NCBI GenBank assembly: GCA_014873095.1
Contig: CP050848.1
Location: 2,663,850 to 2,727,849, forward strand
Length of the DNA stretch: 64,000 nucleotides
Direction of reading: 5' to 3'
From: Planctomycetales bacterium ZRK34
Lineage (GTDB): Bacteria; Planctomycetota; Phycisphaerae; Phycisphaerales; Zrk34
Shown here: in pieces, positions 54,653 through 63,153 of the stretch
How the letters are laid out: the number at the start of each line of letters is the position of its first letter
Position numbering within the stretch: position 1 is the first letter of the stretch
The notes under the pieces: model-generated
What the model saw: only the letters and a program-made list of their open reading frames with translations
What the model was told of the DNA's origin: nothing
Databases searched by the model: none
Translations under genes and position numbers: made by a program

Positions 54653-55582
54653 TTAAGCCGCAAGACGTTCAAGTGGATGATGTTTCTTCAGAGTCTCTCT
54701 GAGATATTGAGGTGACACATGCGTGTATCTCTCGGTCGATCGAATTGACCGGTGCCCCAAAAACTCTTGAACCACACGGAGATTGGCACCACTTTCCAGC
54801 AACCTCGTCGCGGCCGTGTGGCGAAACATATGCGGTGTGATATGTGCACGGATATTCATTGAGCGAGCAATACGCCGGATGATTGCGCGGACACCTTCAG
54901 TGGTCAATTGCGATCCCCGCTGGTTGACAAATAGACCATTGTGATTAACCGACAAAAAAATGCGTTCGTGAAGATATTCGGAAACACACTGCACATCTTC
55001 ATCTCGAACGATCAGTGTTGTACGCTCTCTGCCCCCTTTGCCGTTAATTCTAAATGACTGAGAACTCGCCGACCAATCGCCCAGTGACAACGACACCAGT
55101 TCACCAACGCGAATACCTGTACACCCCAACAGCCGTATGATTAAACGATCTCGTAGACGATACAATTGTGGGTCTTCACATGAATTAACTGTTGCATGCA
55201 ACTCGACGGCATTTACAAGTCGTGCCAAATCGACTCCATCGATTGTTCTCGTGAGCAGCTTCGGTGCCCCCAGCCGTAAGCAAATATGCTGGCACGGTGA
55301 TTCGTCGATATGACCTCTAGCTTTCAAGTGATTGAAAAACACACGTATCGTCGCCATTTTTCGGCGAATTGACGACACCTTGTAGCCATGCTGCTGAAGA
55401 TGGACTAGCCACGATTCAATTGTTTCCGGCGCCACGTTCGACAATGCGGTTGATTCATCCGCAAATGCTGCAAATTGGCACAGATCTATGTGGTACGCTT
55501 TTCGTGTTTTTCCCGATCGGTTGTTCACCACGAGTGTCGTCTGACAATAGTCTCTAATCGCAATTTGCAACGACACACCCAT
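54653..55582 (-). CDS. Tyrosine recombinase (XerC/D-type site-specific integrase of the island)
   Basis: 309-aa integrase. The N-terminal SAM-like core-binding domain spans about 1-90 ('YCQTTLVVNNRSGKTRKAYH', 'VSSIRRKMATIRVFFNHLKA'). The catalytic domain has the full set: Arg in 'TGIRVGELVSL', Lys in 'GKGGRERTT', His-x-x-Arg in 'HMFRHTAATRLLE', His in 'LGHRSIRSTERY' and the nucleophile Tyr in the following 'RYTHVS'. The length matches XerC/D, but position next to a split tRNA and the A+T-richer composition mark it as the island integrase rather than the chromosomal resolvase. It points away from the tRNA 5' half, with about 330 bases between. Confidence 0.92.
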   Translation of the reverse strand: MGVSLQIAIRDYCQTTLVVNNRSGKTRKAYHIDLCQFAAFADESTALSNVAPETIESWLVHLQQHGYKVSSIRRKMATIRVFFNHLKARGHIDESPCQHICLRLGAPKLLTRTIDGVDLARLVNAVELHATVNSCEDPQLYRLRDRLIIRLLGCTGIRVGELVSLSLGDWSASSQSFRINGKGGRERTTLIVRDEDVQCVSEYLHERIFLSVNHNGLFVNQRGSQLTTEGVRAIIRRIARSMNIRAHITPHMFRHTAATRLLESGANLRVVQEFLGHRSIRSTERYTHVSPQYLRETLKKHHPLERLAA

Positions 55583-55713
55583 GCAGCACCATCACTCCCC
55601 CGGTGTTAGCATCGAAGAACGTAACTCATATTCGGTTCTCATGTATCGACTTGACAACACAGCGTCTTGAGAACGGCCAACTCAAGATCGCTATCACCAT
55701 AGAACCACCGATA

Positions 55714-55773
55714 ACTTTGGATAATTCTCAGTTATCCAAAGTGAAGAAGCACGGAATGCTCCCGTGTCTTCTT
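55714..55773. repeat. Two adjacent hairpins between the integrase gene and the tRNA 5' half
   Basis: First hairpin: perfect 11-base arms ACTTTGGATAA / TTATCCAAAGT at 55714-55724 and 55732-55742 with loop TTCTCAG. Second: AAGAAGCACGG (55744-55754) against CCGTG-T-CTTCTT (55762-55773), one bulged base. They lie in the 332-base leader of the integrase gene, where arm-type recombinase sites or transcription stops would be expected. No long T run follows either, so an ordinary terminator is not certain. Confidence 0.6.
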
Positions 55774-55914
55774 GGCAATTTGTGACCAGAGGTGATCCCC
55801 GGATCGCTCCGATAATCTTAAGACTTGAGCTTCGCCCCTGCAATAGAATTGTGGGGCCCAATTTTGCGCACCGCTTCGTCGCCGAACTGCTTGGGCGCCT
55901 TCAACCTGATCGAA

Positions 55915-55953
55915 TTAGAAAAGCCCTGCTCTGTCCTACTGAGCTACGGGTGC
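55915..55953 (-). tRNA. 5' half of a tRNA-Arg(UCU) gene (acceptor strand to anticodon loop)
   Basis: On the minus strand: acceptor GCACCCG (55953-55947), TA, D arm GCTC-AGTAGGACA-GAGC, A, anticodon stem GGGCT (55926-55922) and loop TTTCTAA (55921-55915) with anticodon TCT. The bases that follow, TTCGATC, cannot pair with GGGCT and no T arm occurs downstream on this strand within the next 300 bases. The 3' half at 45441-45482 supplies a fully pairing AGCTC and a proper T arm. Confidence 0.85.
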
Positions 55954-56061
55954 GGGTTGTTGTATATCGTAGCTTTACTATTCGGCCGGTTTGCGTCAAT
56001 ACCCCGGGCGTGTCGTGGGGCGACAGCTTTTTGATTTGCGGTACTGTTCGCGTGCCGGGGG

Positions 56062-57123
56062 TTAGTCGTCTTCGGATTTGCGGAGTTTGGACAGTTCGCG
56101 TTCGAGTTTTTTCACGCGGGCGAACAGGTCCGGCAGGCGGATTGAATGCAGGTGACGGCGCTTGGCTTCGGTCAGGGGCATGGCGGGGGTTCCGCCATAC
56201 TGGGCCTTGTCGGGGATGTCGGTCATGACACCGGACGTGGCGGCGATCTGCACCATGTTGCCGATCTTCAGGTGGCCGGCGACGCCGACCATGCCGCCCA
56301 TGGCGACGTAGTCGCCGGTTTCGACGGAGCCGGCGATACCGACCAGGGCGACCAGCAGGTTGTGTTTGCCGACCTTGGTGCCGTGCCCGATGGCGACGAG
56401 GTCGGAGAACTTGGTGCCCTGACCGATGATGGTCGACCCGACGGTGGCGCGATCGACGGCACAGTTGGCGCCGAGTTCGACGTCGTCTTCGATGATGACG
56501 TTGCCGACCTGCGGGATCTTGTGATGGGCTCCGGCGTGGGTGGCGTAGCCGAACCCATCCTGCCCGATGACACAGCCGGCGTGCAGCGTCACGCGATGGC
56601 CGATGACGCAGTGGTCGTAGACGACGACGTTGGGATAGAACTGGCAGTCGTCGCCGATCGTGGCATCGGGGCCGATGAAGGTGTGCGGGTAGATGACGCA
56701 GTGGTTGCCGATCGTGACGTTATCGCTGATCACCGCATACGGATGGACGACGCAGCCTTCGCCGAGCGTGGCGGTGGGGGAGATGACCGCCTGCAGGCTG
56801 ATGTTCGGGTTGTCCTGGCTGCCCGTTGGGGTCGGGTGCTGGCGGAAGCCGTGCAACTCGACGACAGCATTGCGGAAGGCGAAATACGGATCATCCGCGA
56901 TCAGCAGCGTGCGCTCGGGGCATTGGACATCGGCGGCGACGATCACCGCGCCGGCCTGCGTCTTTTCGAGTTGCTCGGCATAGCGCTGATTGGCCAGAAA
57001 CGACACATGCTCCGGCCCAGCGTCATCAAGCCCGAGGCAGCCGGTCACAACCCGATCCGCGTCGGCGGGGTCGGCTGCTTGCAGCGTGGCGCCGATGCGA
57101 TCGGCCAGTTGAGACAATGTCAT
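56062..57123 (-). CDS. lpxD: UDP-3-O-acylglucosamine N-acyltransferase, paralogue 1
   Basis: 353 aa from ATG 57123 (start of 'TLSQLADRIGATL'); an in-frame ATG at 57174 would add 17 residues and cannot be excluded because neither has a clear ribosome site. LpxD adds an R-3-hydroxyacyl chain to UDP-3-O-acyl-glucosamine, the third step of lipid A synthesis. An N-terminal uridine-binding domain (1-100) is followed by a left-handed beta-helix of hexapeptides ('ISPTATLGEGCVVHPYAVI', 'GQDGFGYATHAG') with the catalytic His in 'DLVAIGHGTKVG'. The C-terminal coiled helix ends 'KLERELSKLRK'. It is divergent from bamA and separated from paralogue 2 by bamA and ompH. Confidence 0.93.
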   Translation of the reverse strand: MTLSQLADRIGATLQAADPADADRVVTGCLGLDDAGPEHVSFLANQRYAEQLEKTQAGAVIVAADVQCPERTLLIADDPYFAFRNAVVELHGFRQHPTPTGSQDNPNISLQAVISPTATLGEGCVVHPYAVISDNVTIGNHCVIYPHTFIGPDATIGDDCQFYPNVVVYDHCVIGHRVTLHAGCVIGQDGFGYATHAGAHHKIPQVGNVIIEDDVELGANCAVDRATVGSTIIGQGTKFSDLVAIGHGTKVGKHNLLVALVGIAGSVETGDYVAMGGMVGVAGHLKIGNMVQIAATSGVMTDIPDKAQYGGTPAMPLTEAKRRHLHSIRLPDLFARVKKLERELSKLRKSEDD

Positions 57124-57338
57124 CGGCACGGGGCGTGTTCCTGAACAGGGCGGTGAAAACGATGGCTTTAACATTAGTCGCGGTGGGGGGGAGGGTCAAT
57201 CAGTCGCCGGGACGCGCCGGATCGCCCCCGAATCCATCGGCGAGGCTCGTATATTCAGGTAGACAACGCCCGCGGCGGGTTGTTGATTTCCCGCTCGGCG
57301 ACTAAACTACCGGCTCTTCATGAACTTCGGAGTCTGAC

Positions 57339-59753
57339 TTGGCATTCGATCAGGTTCGATACAGGTGCGGGGCCGCGGCGATCTGGCTGTTGATATGCCT
57401 TGCGATGCTGAGCACGCAGACAGCAGCGCGCGGCCAGGGTGTGGACGTGACGGCCCGGCCGATCAAGGACGTCCGCGTCGAAGGCGTCAAGCAGATCGAC
57501 GCCCAGTTCGTGCTCAACCAGGTCCGCGCCAAGCCGGGCGACCCGTACGACCCCCAGGTCGTCGCCCAGGACATTCAAAACATCACGCGCCTCGGCCGCT
57601 TCGGGGCGGTCCGCGCCCAGGTCGAGCCCAACGACGACGGATCGATCACGCTGGTTTACGTCGTCGACGAGCAGCCCCTGCTGTCGGATGTGCAGGTCGT
57701 GGGCAACAAGAATTTCGACGACGATGAACTGATGGACGCCGTGATGATGCGGGCCGGCGATCCGCGCGACCCGTACCTGATCGAGCGCGCCCGCGATGTG
57801 ATCCGCAAGAAGTATCAGGACGCCGGCTATTTTCTGGCGGATGTCACCGTCGACCAGGAAACGCTCGATGACAACGGCATTCTGATTCTTCGCGTTCGTG
57901 AAGGGCCTCGCGTCAAGGTCCGCCAGATTCAGTTCCAGGGCAACACCGTCTTCACCGCCAAGGAACTGCAGTCGAAGATCAAGACCAACTCGTACATGTT
58001 CATCTTCCGCAAGGGCATTCTGTCGCGCGAGCAGATCGACGCCGACGTCGCCCGCATCCGCGACTTCTATGCTCAGCGGGGGTATCTCGATGTCCGTGTC
58101 GGCCGGCGGATCGAACTCGCCGACGATCAGAAGACCGCCGGGGTGAGCTTCATCATTGACGAAGGTCGGCGCTACACCGTCGACAGCATCGAGTTGGACG
58201 GCAACTCGATCTACTCCAACGAGCAGATCTATCAGGCGATGGCGTTGAAGATCGGCGATGTCTACAGCATCGATCACCTGCGCGACACCAACGAGTCGCT
58301 GAACGATCTGTACGGCAAACTCGGGTACATCGACACGCGCGTGGACATTCAGCGTATTTTCGACCCCGTCGAGCCGACGGTCGATTTGAAGGTCCGCATC
58401 CGCGAGTCGCGCCGGGCGACGGTCGGCAATGTGATCATTCGCGGCAACGCCCTGACGCAGGACAAGGTCATCCGCCGCCAGATTCGCGGGCTGAACCCCG
58501 GTCGGCCGTTTGACTCGACAGGCATTGAAACCACCAAGCGCCGCATCCGCTCCACCGGCATCATCAGTGAAGCGGAAATCACCGTGCTCGGCGAACCCGA
58601 GGACGAGGTGCGTGATGTACTGGTGGAGGTCAAGGAAGCCAACACCGGTTCGATCAGCTTCGGCGCGGCGGTCAGTTCAGACTCGGGCGTTTTCGGCGCG
58701 ATCGATCTGACGCAGCGCAACTTCGACATCGCGGATGTGCCCGAAAGCTGGGGCGAGTTCTTCCGTGGGCGAGCGTTCCGCGGGGCCGGACAGTACTTCC
58801 AGATTGCCCTGCAGCCGGGCAACGAGTTTCAGCGTTACCAGGTGTCGTTCCGCGAGCCGTATGTTTTTGACAGTGACTACTTCCTGGATACGAACCTGTT
58901 CTTCTACACGCGCCGGCGTGAAAACTGGGACGAAGAGCGTTTGGGCGGCACGCTGGGTGTCGGCAAGCGATTCGGGGATGTGTGGTCGGCGTCGATCCGC
59001 GGTCGTGTGGAACAGGTCGATGTGCAGGATTTGGACTCCGATGCGGTGATCGACGCCTTCGACGTGGCGGGCGCGAGCCTGGTCGACAGCATCGGCTTTT
59101 CGATCACGCGCTCCACGGTGCAGATCGACGATAGCCTGCTGCCTTACAAAGGCACACGCTTCACGGCAGGGCTGGAGAACTACGGCCTGGCCGGTGATTA
59201 CGATTTCGTGCGGTTGACGACCGGCTGGACGGGATACCTGATGCTGGATGAGGACTTCTTCGGTCGCAAGACGACGCTGAAGTTGGATTTGAACATCGGG
59301 TATATCGTCGACGCGGGTGAGAAGATCGTCTTCGACAGCCGGGGCACGCCGCACCGCATTTCGGACACGCCACTGTTTGAGCGGTTCTACGCCGGCGGCC
59401 ACCGGACCTTCCGAGGCTTCCGCTATCGCGGGGCCGGCCCGCGCGGCATCGCGGCCAACACCGGCACGCGCGGCGACGACCCGATCGGTGGCGATTGGAG
59501 TTTCCTCGCCGGCATCGAGTACAACTACCCGATCTATGAGGATGTGCTGCGCGGCGTGTTCTTCGTTGACTCAGGCACGGTGCAGGAAGACATCGGGCTG
59601 GATGAGTATCGTGTTTCGGTCGGTGCCGGCATTCGCCTGAAGCTGCCGTTCCTCGGGCAGGCGCCGTTCGCATTCGACCTGGCGTACCCGGTGGTCAAGC
59701 AGGATGGCGACGAGGTTCGGTATTTCAGCTTCGACCTGGCGCTGCCTTTTTAA
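57339..59753 (+). CDS. bamA: Outer-membrane protein assembly factor BamA
   Basis: 804-aa Omp85 protein that folds and inserts outer-membrane beta-barrels. The start is TTG 57339. A signal peptide covers about 8-35. Five POTRA domains follow (about 38-415): 'IKDVRVEGVKQIDAQFVLNQ', 'LLSDVQVVGNKNFDDDELMD', 'VRQIQFQGNTVFTAKELQSK', 'VDSIELDGNSIYSNEQIYQA' and 'VGNVIIRGNALTQDKVIRRQ'. The barrel includes the lid-lock motif region 'FRGFRYRGAGPRG' and ends with an aromatic C-terminal beta signal 'YFSFDLALPF'. It heads the ompH-lpxD-lpxC/fabZ-lpxA set, the usual bacterial arrangement. Confidence 0.95.
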   Translation: MAFDQVRYRCGAAAIWLLICLAMLSTQTAARGQGVDVTARPIKDVRVEGVKQIDAQFVLNQVRAKPGDPYDPQVVAQDIQNITRLGRFGAVRAQVEPNDDGSITLVYVVDEQPLLSDVQVVGNKNFDDDELMDAVMMRAGDPRDPYLIERARDVIRKKYQDAGYFLADVTVDQETLDDNGILILRVREGPRVKVRQIQFQGNTVFTAKELQSKIKTNSYMFIFRKGILSREQIDADVARIRDFYAQRGYLDVRVGRRIELADDQKTAGVSFIIDEGRRYTVDSIELDGNSIYSNEQIYQAMALKIGDVYSIDHLRDTNESLNDLYGKLGYIDTRVDIQRIFDPVEPTVDLKVRIRESRRATVGNVIIRGNALTQDKVIRRQIRGLNPGRPFDSTGIETTKRRIRSTGIISEAEITVLGEPEDEVRDVLVEVKEANTGSISFGAAVSSDSGVFGAIDLTQRNFDIADVPESWGEFFRGRAFRGAGQYFQIALQPGNEFQRYQVSFREPYVFDSDYFLDTNLFFYTRRRENWDEERLGGTLGVGKRFGDVWSASIRGRVEQVDVQDLDSDAVIDAFDVAGASLVDSIGFSITRSTVQIDDSLLPYKGTRFTAGLENYGLAGDYDFVRLTTGWTGYLMLDEDFFGRKTTLKLDLNIGYIVDAGEKIVFDSRGTPHRISDTPLFERFYAGGHRTFRGFRYRGAGPRGIAANTGTRGDDPIGGDWSFLAGIEYNYPIYEDVLRGVFFVDSGTVQEDIGLDEYRVSVGAGIRLKLPFLGQAPFAFDLAYPVVKQDGDEVRYFSFDLALPF

Positions 59754-59883
59754 CCATTGGCTCGAACAGTCGGCGTCCAACCGCGTATCATGTGGGTCTA
59801 CACGTTTTGTCATTCGGGATAAGTTCGACTTAAACCCTGAACATTCGGACACTTGAACATTGAATCTGCAAGGAGCATCGAAC

Positions 59884-60492
59884 ATGAATTTCCGTCAATC
59901 GTTGAGCATGATCGCCGTGGCGATGGTTGTGGTGGCGCTGGTTGGAGCCGCCAATCTCGTGGCCCAGGGCAAGGCCGCCCGCCCGACTTCCGTGGCTGTC
60001 GTCGACGTGCAGCAGGTCTTTAACGCGCTGGATGAAAAGTCCACCGTCGAAGCCGACATCACCCAGCAGACCGAGCAACTCCAGAAAGAGGAGCAGGACC
60101 GCCAGACCGAGCTCAAGGCCCTTCAGGCCGATCTCGGCATCCTCGCGGCCGGCACCCCCGCCTACCAGGAAACTCAGACCAAGCTGGAAAACAAGGCCCT
60201 GGAGTTCCAGGTCTGGAAGCAGTTCAACCAGCGCAAGCTTGAGCGTGAGAAGGTCGTCCGCCTTGAAGCCCTTTACCGCAAGGTCGTCGACGCGATCGGC
60301 GGCGTGGCCAAGCAGAACAACTACGATATCGTGATGTTCAAGGACAGCACCGGCGACCTGAAGGGTGAAAACCAGCAGCAGCTGGCGGCGATGATTCAGG
60401 TCCGCAAGGTGCTGTATTCCAACCCCGATCTGGACATCACCGACCAGATCACCCAGAAGCTGAACAACGAATGGAACAACCGCAAGAAGTAA
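59884..60492 (+). CDS. OmpH/Skp-family periplasmic chaperone
   Basis: 202 aa from ATG 59884 (AAGGAG about 7 bases upstream). A signal peptide covers 1-28. 'SVAVVDVQQVFNALDEKS' is the first strand of the Skp body, then a long heptad-rich helix pair (about 55-145, 'QTEQLQKEEQDRQTELKALQ') forms the tentacle, returning with 'NYDIVMFKDSTGDL'. Skp holds unfolded outer-membrane proteins before BamA inserts them, which agrees with its place directly after bamA. A strong intrinsic terminator follows. Confidence 0.9.
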   Translation: MNFRQSLSMIAVAMVVVALVGAANLVAQGKAARPTSVAVVDVQQVFNALDEKSTVEADITQQTEQLQKEEQDRQTELKALQADLGILAAGTPAYQETQTKLENKALEFQVWKQFNQRKLEREKVVRLEALYRKVVDAIGGVAKQNNYDIVMFKDSTGDLKGENQQQLAAMIQVRKVLYSNPDLDITDQITQKLNNEWNNRKK

Positions 60493-60537
60493 CCCGCGGT
60501 AGAGTTCAGCCCGGAGACGATCCGATAATTTTCAAAG

Positions 60538-60569
60538 ACCCGCATTTCCATCGTGAAATGCGGGTTTTT
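60538..60569 (+). terminator. Rho-independent terminator after ompH/skp
   Basis: Perfect 11-base arms ACCCGCATTTC (60538-60548) and GAAATGCGGGT (60555-60565) around a 6-base loop, followed at once by TTTTT. It separates bamA-skp from the lpxD-lpxC/fabZ-lpxA group, so the latter must have its own promoter or depend on read-through. Confidence 0.9.
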
Positions 60570-60674
60570 CTTATGGCATCTGTGTTGAGCCCCGCGCGTC
60601 AGCCGGCGGGTTTCGCCCGGCGCCCCGTCGCTGATGCTCCAGGCTCAGAAAGATGACTAGACCGCGGGGCTTCA

Positions 60675-61727
60675 GTGAGCAACAATAGTGATCTGCTTAT
60701 GGGATTGACGACGCAACAGATCGCGGACCTGACCGGCGGCCAATTGCACGGCCCGGGCGATGTCGCCATCGACTCGATGGAGATCGTCGGCCGCGCCACC
60801 GCAGGTCAATTGACGATGATCGGCTCATCGCTGTATGCCGAGCAGTGGGGCGACTCGCAGGCGACTGCGGCGCTGGTCGCCGAGGGCGTCGAGTTGGCTG
60901 AGGCCAACGGCCGGGCGTTCATCGTGGTGGCGGATGTCGATCTGGCCAGCGCGGCGGTGCTCAAGAAGCTCGCGCCCGAGCCGGTGGCGGTCGCCGAAGG
61001 GGTGCATCCGTCGGTGACGGTCGACGCCACGGCGCGGCTGGGCCGGGGGGTGCGAATCGCCGCGGGCTGCTACATCGGCCCCAACGTGGTGATCGGCGAC
61101 AATGTGACGCTGCATGCGAACGTGACGATTCATGCGGAAAGTCAGATCGGCGACAGTTGCGTGATCTGGTCCGGGACGGTGATCCGCGAGCGCTGCACGC
61201 TGGGACCGCGCTGCATCCTGCATCCGAATGTGACGATCGGGGCCGACGGCTTCGGGTATCGACCGGCGCCGGGCGGCGCGGGCATCGTGAAGATACCGCA
61301 GATCGGGACGGTCCAGATCGGCGCGGAAGTCGAGATCGGCGCCGGCTCGTGTGTCGACCGCGGCAAGTTCAGCGCGACGATCATCGGCGACAGCTGCAAG
61401 ATCGACAACCTCGTGCAGATCGGCCACAACTGCCGACTGGGGCGCTGCGTGATCATCGCCGGGGTTGCGGGCATCGGCGGCAGCGTCACGATCGAAGACG
61501 GCGCGGTGATCGGCGCCGGCGTCGGCATTGCGGACCATCACACCATCGGCGCCGGGGCGAAGCTGGCAGCCCGGGCCGGGGTGATGCATGACATCCCCGC
61601 GGGCCAGACATGGGGCGGCATGCCCGCTCAACCGTTCCGTGCGTTCATGCGCGAAGCTTCCGCTTTGCGTCACCTGGATAAAACCCTGCGCTGGCTGCGA
61701 AAGAAATTCCCCGGCGAACTGGAATAA
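60675..61727 (+). CDS. lpxD: UDP-3-O-acylglucosamine N-acyltransferase, paralogue 2
   Basis: 350 aa from GTG 60675 (ATG 60699, eight codons in, is an alternative). N-terminal uridine-binding domain 'TTQQIADLTGGQLHGPGD', then the hexapeptide beta-helix: 'VTVDATARLGRGVRIAAGCY', 'IGADGFGYRPAPGG', and the catalytic His in 'NLVQIGHNCRLG'. The loop usually read as IDRGT is 'VDRGKFSATIIG' here. It shares the general plan with paralogue 1 but little detailed identity, so the two are old paralogues. It lies in the conventional lpxD position, upstream of lpxC/fabZ and lpxA. Confidence 0.92.
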   Translation: MSNNSDLLMGLTTQQIADLTGGQLHGPGDVAIDSMEIVGRATAGQLTMIGSSLYAEQWGDSQATAALVAEGVELAEANGRAFIVVADVDLASAAVLKKLAPEPVAVAEGVHPSVTVDATARLGRGVRIAAGCYIGPNVVIGDNVTLHANVTIHAESQIGDSCVIWSGTVIRERCTLGPRCILHPNVTIGADGFGYRPAPGGAGIVKIPQIGTVQIGAEVEIGAGSCVDRGKFSATIIGDSCKIDNLVQIGHNCRLGRCVIIAGVAGIGGSVTIEDGAVIGAGVGIADHHTIGAGAKLAARAGVMHDIPAGQTWGGMPAQPFRAFMREASALRHLDKTLRWLRKKFPGELE

Positions 61728-61748
61728 TGTCGATCCAATAACAGGACC

Positions 61749-63089
61749 ATGACCACCACAAGCCTCGAATCCCGACAACGCACCATCACCCGGACGACCC
61801 AGGTCTCCGGGCTGAGTCTTTTCATGAGTGAAAAGGTCACGGTGCAGTTCAAGCCTGCCCCGGTGGATCACGGCGTGGTGTTCGTTCGCACCGACACGAC
61901 CGACGGCGGCGAGCCGGTGCGCATTCCCGCGCTGGTCACTCATGTCACCAAGCGCGCCCGTCGCACCGCCCTGCGCCGCGGCGGCGTGTCCATCGAAACC
62001 ACCGAGCACTGCCTTTCGGCTGTGTACGGCCTCGGCATCGACAACCTCATCATCGAAGTCAACGGCCCCGAGCTGCCGGGCCTTGACGGGTCGGCCGAGC
62101 CCTACGTCACCGCGTTGCTGGAAGCCGAGCCCGTCGAGCAGACCGCCCCGCGGAAGGTGTTGACGATCACCGAGCCGGTTACCTGCGAAGACGGTGACGC
62201 CATGATCGCCGCGCTGCCCGCCGACCAGCCCTACATGCAGGTCATCTACGACCTGGACTACGGTTCAAACAGCATCATCGGCAAACAGCTTTACGCCTTC
62301 AATTCCAACAACGGCGACTACATCCACAACATCGCCCCGGCGCGCACCTTTGTGCTCGAAGCCGAGGCCAAGGCGTTGCAGCAGGCCGGCCTCGGCAAAC
62401 ATTTGACGCCGGATGTGCTGCTGGTCGTCGGCAAGGACGGCCCCATCGGCGGCAACAAGTTCCGCTTCGATGATGAACCCGTGCGTCACAAGATCGTCGA
62501 CGTGATCGGCGATCTCGCGCTGGTCGGGTGTCCGATCCGCGGACGCATCGTCGCCTACAAGTCCGGTCACGCGCTGAATCAGCAATTGGCCCGCGAGCTG
62601 TTGAAGCTGCGGCAGGCTCAACATCATTCGTCGCTGCTCACCGGTGACGGCCTGGTCGATATCCGCCGCATCCAGCGGATTCTTCCGCATCGCTACCCGA
62701 TGTTGCTGATCGATCGTGTGATCGAGATCGATGGCGATCGCCGGGCCGTCGGCATCAAAAACGTGTCGATCAACGAGCAGTTTTTCCAGGGGCATTACCC
62801 CGGCACGCCGATCATGCCCGGTGTGTTGATCGTCGAAGCGATGGCGCAGCTTTCTGGTGTGCTGCTGTCGCAGAAACTTGAACACACCGGCCGCCTGGCC
62901 GTGTTGCTTTCGATGGACAAAGTGAAGCTGCGTCGCCCGGTCGTTCCGGGGGATCAGTTGGTCATCGAAGCGGTCACCATCCGCGTCAAGAGCCGCATCG
63001 GCCACACCCGCTGTCAGGCCTTCGTCGGGCAGCACCTCGCCGCCGAAGCCCAGATCAAATTCATGCTCGTCGACGCTGAACAGGAATGA
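61749..63089 (+). CDS. lpxC-fabZ: LpxC-FabZ fusion: UDP-3-O-acyl-GlcNAc deacetylase / hydroxyacyl-ACP dehydratase
   Basis: 446-aa fusion. Residues about 10-295 are LpxC, the zinc deacetylase that commits to lipid A synthesis: 'TTEHCLSAVYGLGIDN' holds the catalytic Glu and a zinc His, 'RHKIVDVIGDLALVG' the other zinc His and Asp plus the Lys. Residues about 300-446 are FabZ, which dehydrates 3-hydroxyacyl-ACP: 'ILPHRYPMLLIDRV' and 'FFQGHYPGTPIMPGVLIVEA' with catalytic His and Glu. Both act on or compete for 3-hydroxyacyl chains, so the fusion may balance lipid A and phospholipid synthesis. Such fusions are known from planctomycetes, Bacteroidetes and Chlorobi. Confidence 0.95.
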   Translation: MTTTSLESRQRTITRTTQVSGLSLFMSEKVTVQFKPAPVDHGVVFVRTDTTDGGEPVRIPALVTHVTKRARRTALRRGGVSIETTEHCLSAVYGLGIDNLIIEVNGPELPGLDGSAEPYVTALLEAEPVEQTAPRKVLTITEPVTCEDGDAMIAALPADQPYMQVIYDLDYGSNSIIGKQLYAFNSNNGDYIHNIAPARTFVLEAEAKALQQAGLGKHLTPDVLLVVGKDGPIGGNKFRFDDEPVRHKIVDVIGDLALVGCPIRGRIVAYKSGHALNQQLARELLKLRQAQHHSSLLTGDGLVDIRRIQRILPHRYPMLLIDRVIEIDGDRRAVGIKNVSINEQFFQGHYPGTPIMPGVLIVEAMAQLSGVLLSQKLEHTGRLAVLLSMDKVKLRRPVVPGDQLVIEAVTIRVKSRIGHTRCQAFVGQHLAAEAQIKFMLVDAEQE

Positions 63090-63153
63090 GAAACGGATCG
63101 AAATCGCCAACCCATATTCGCGGCCGGATTCGGTCGCAGTGAGACGCCCTGTT

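Larger units (their letters stand above)
45483..55914. mobile_element. 10.4-kb integrated island splitting tRNA-Arg in its anticodon loop
   Basis: Bounded by the 3' half of a tRNA-Arg on the left and the 5' half of a tRNA-Arg on the right, both on the minus strand and broken at the anticodon loop (TTCCTAA left, TTTCTAA right). A tyrosine recombinase (54653-55582) lies at the right end, as is usual for tRNA-targeting islands. Cargo: a large membrane TPR/transglutaminase protein and cassette C. A second copy of the tRNA 3' half, which would normally restore the tRNA at the right end, is not seen. Limits are inferred from the tRNA break points. Confidence 0.75.

Noticed and set aside
55600..55921. 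Group I intron in tRNA-Arg instead of an island
   Set aside because: Bacterial group I introns do interrupt tRNA-Arg anticodon loops, but no T arm or 3' exon occurs in the next 300 bases; the matching 3' half is 10.4 kb away beyond an integrase.
55764..56228. Plus-strand open frame of 154 codons across the right island border
   Set aside because: It crosses the tRNA 5' half and the end of lpxD, with no ribosome site and no recognisable domain.
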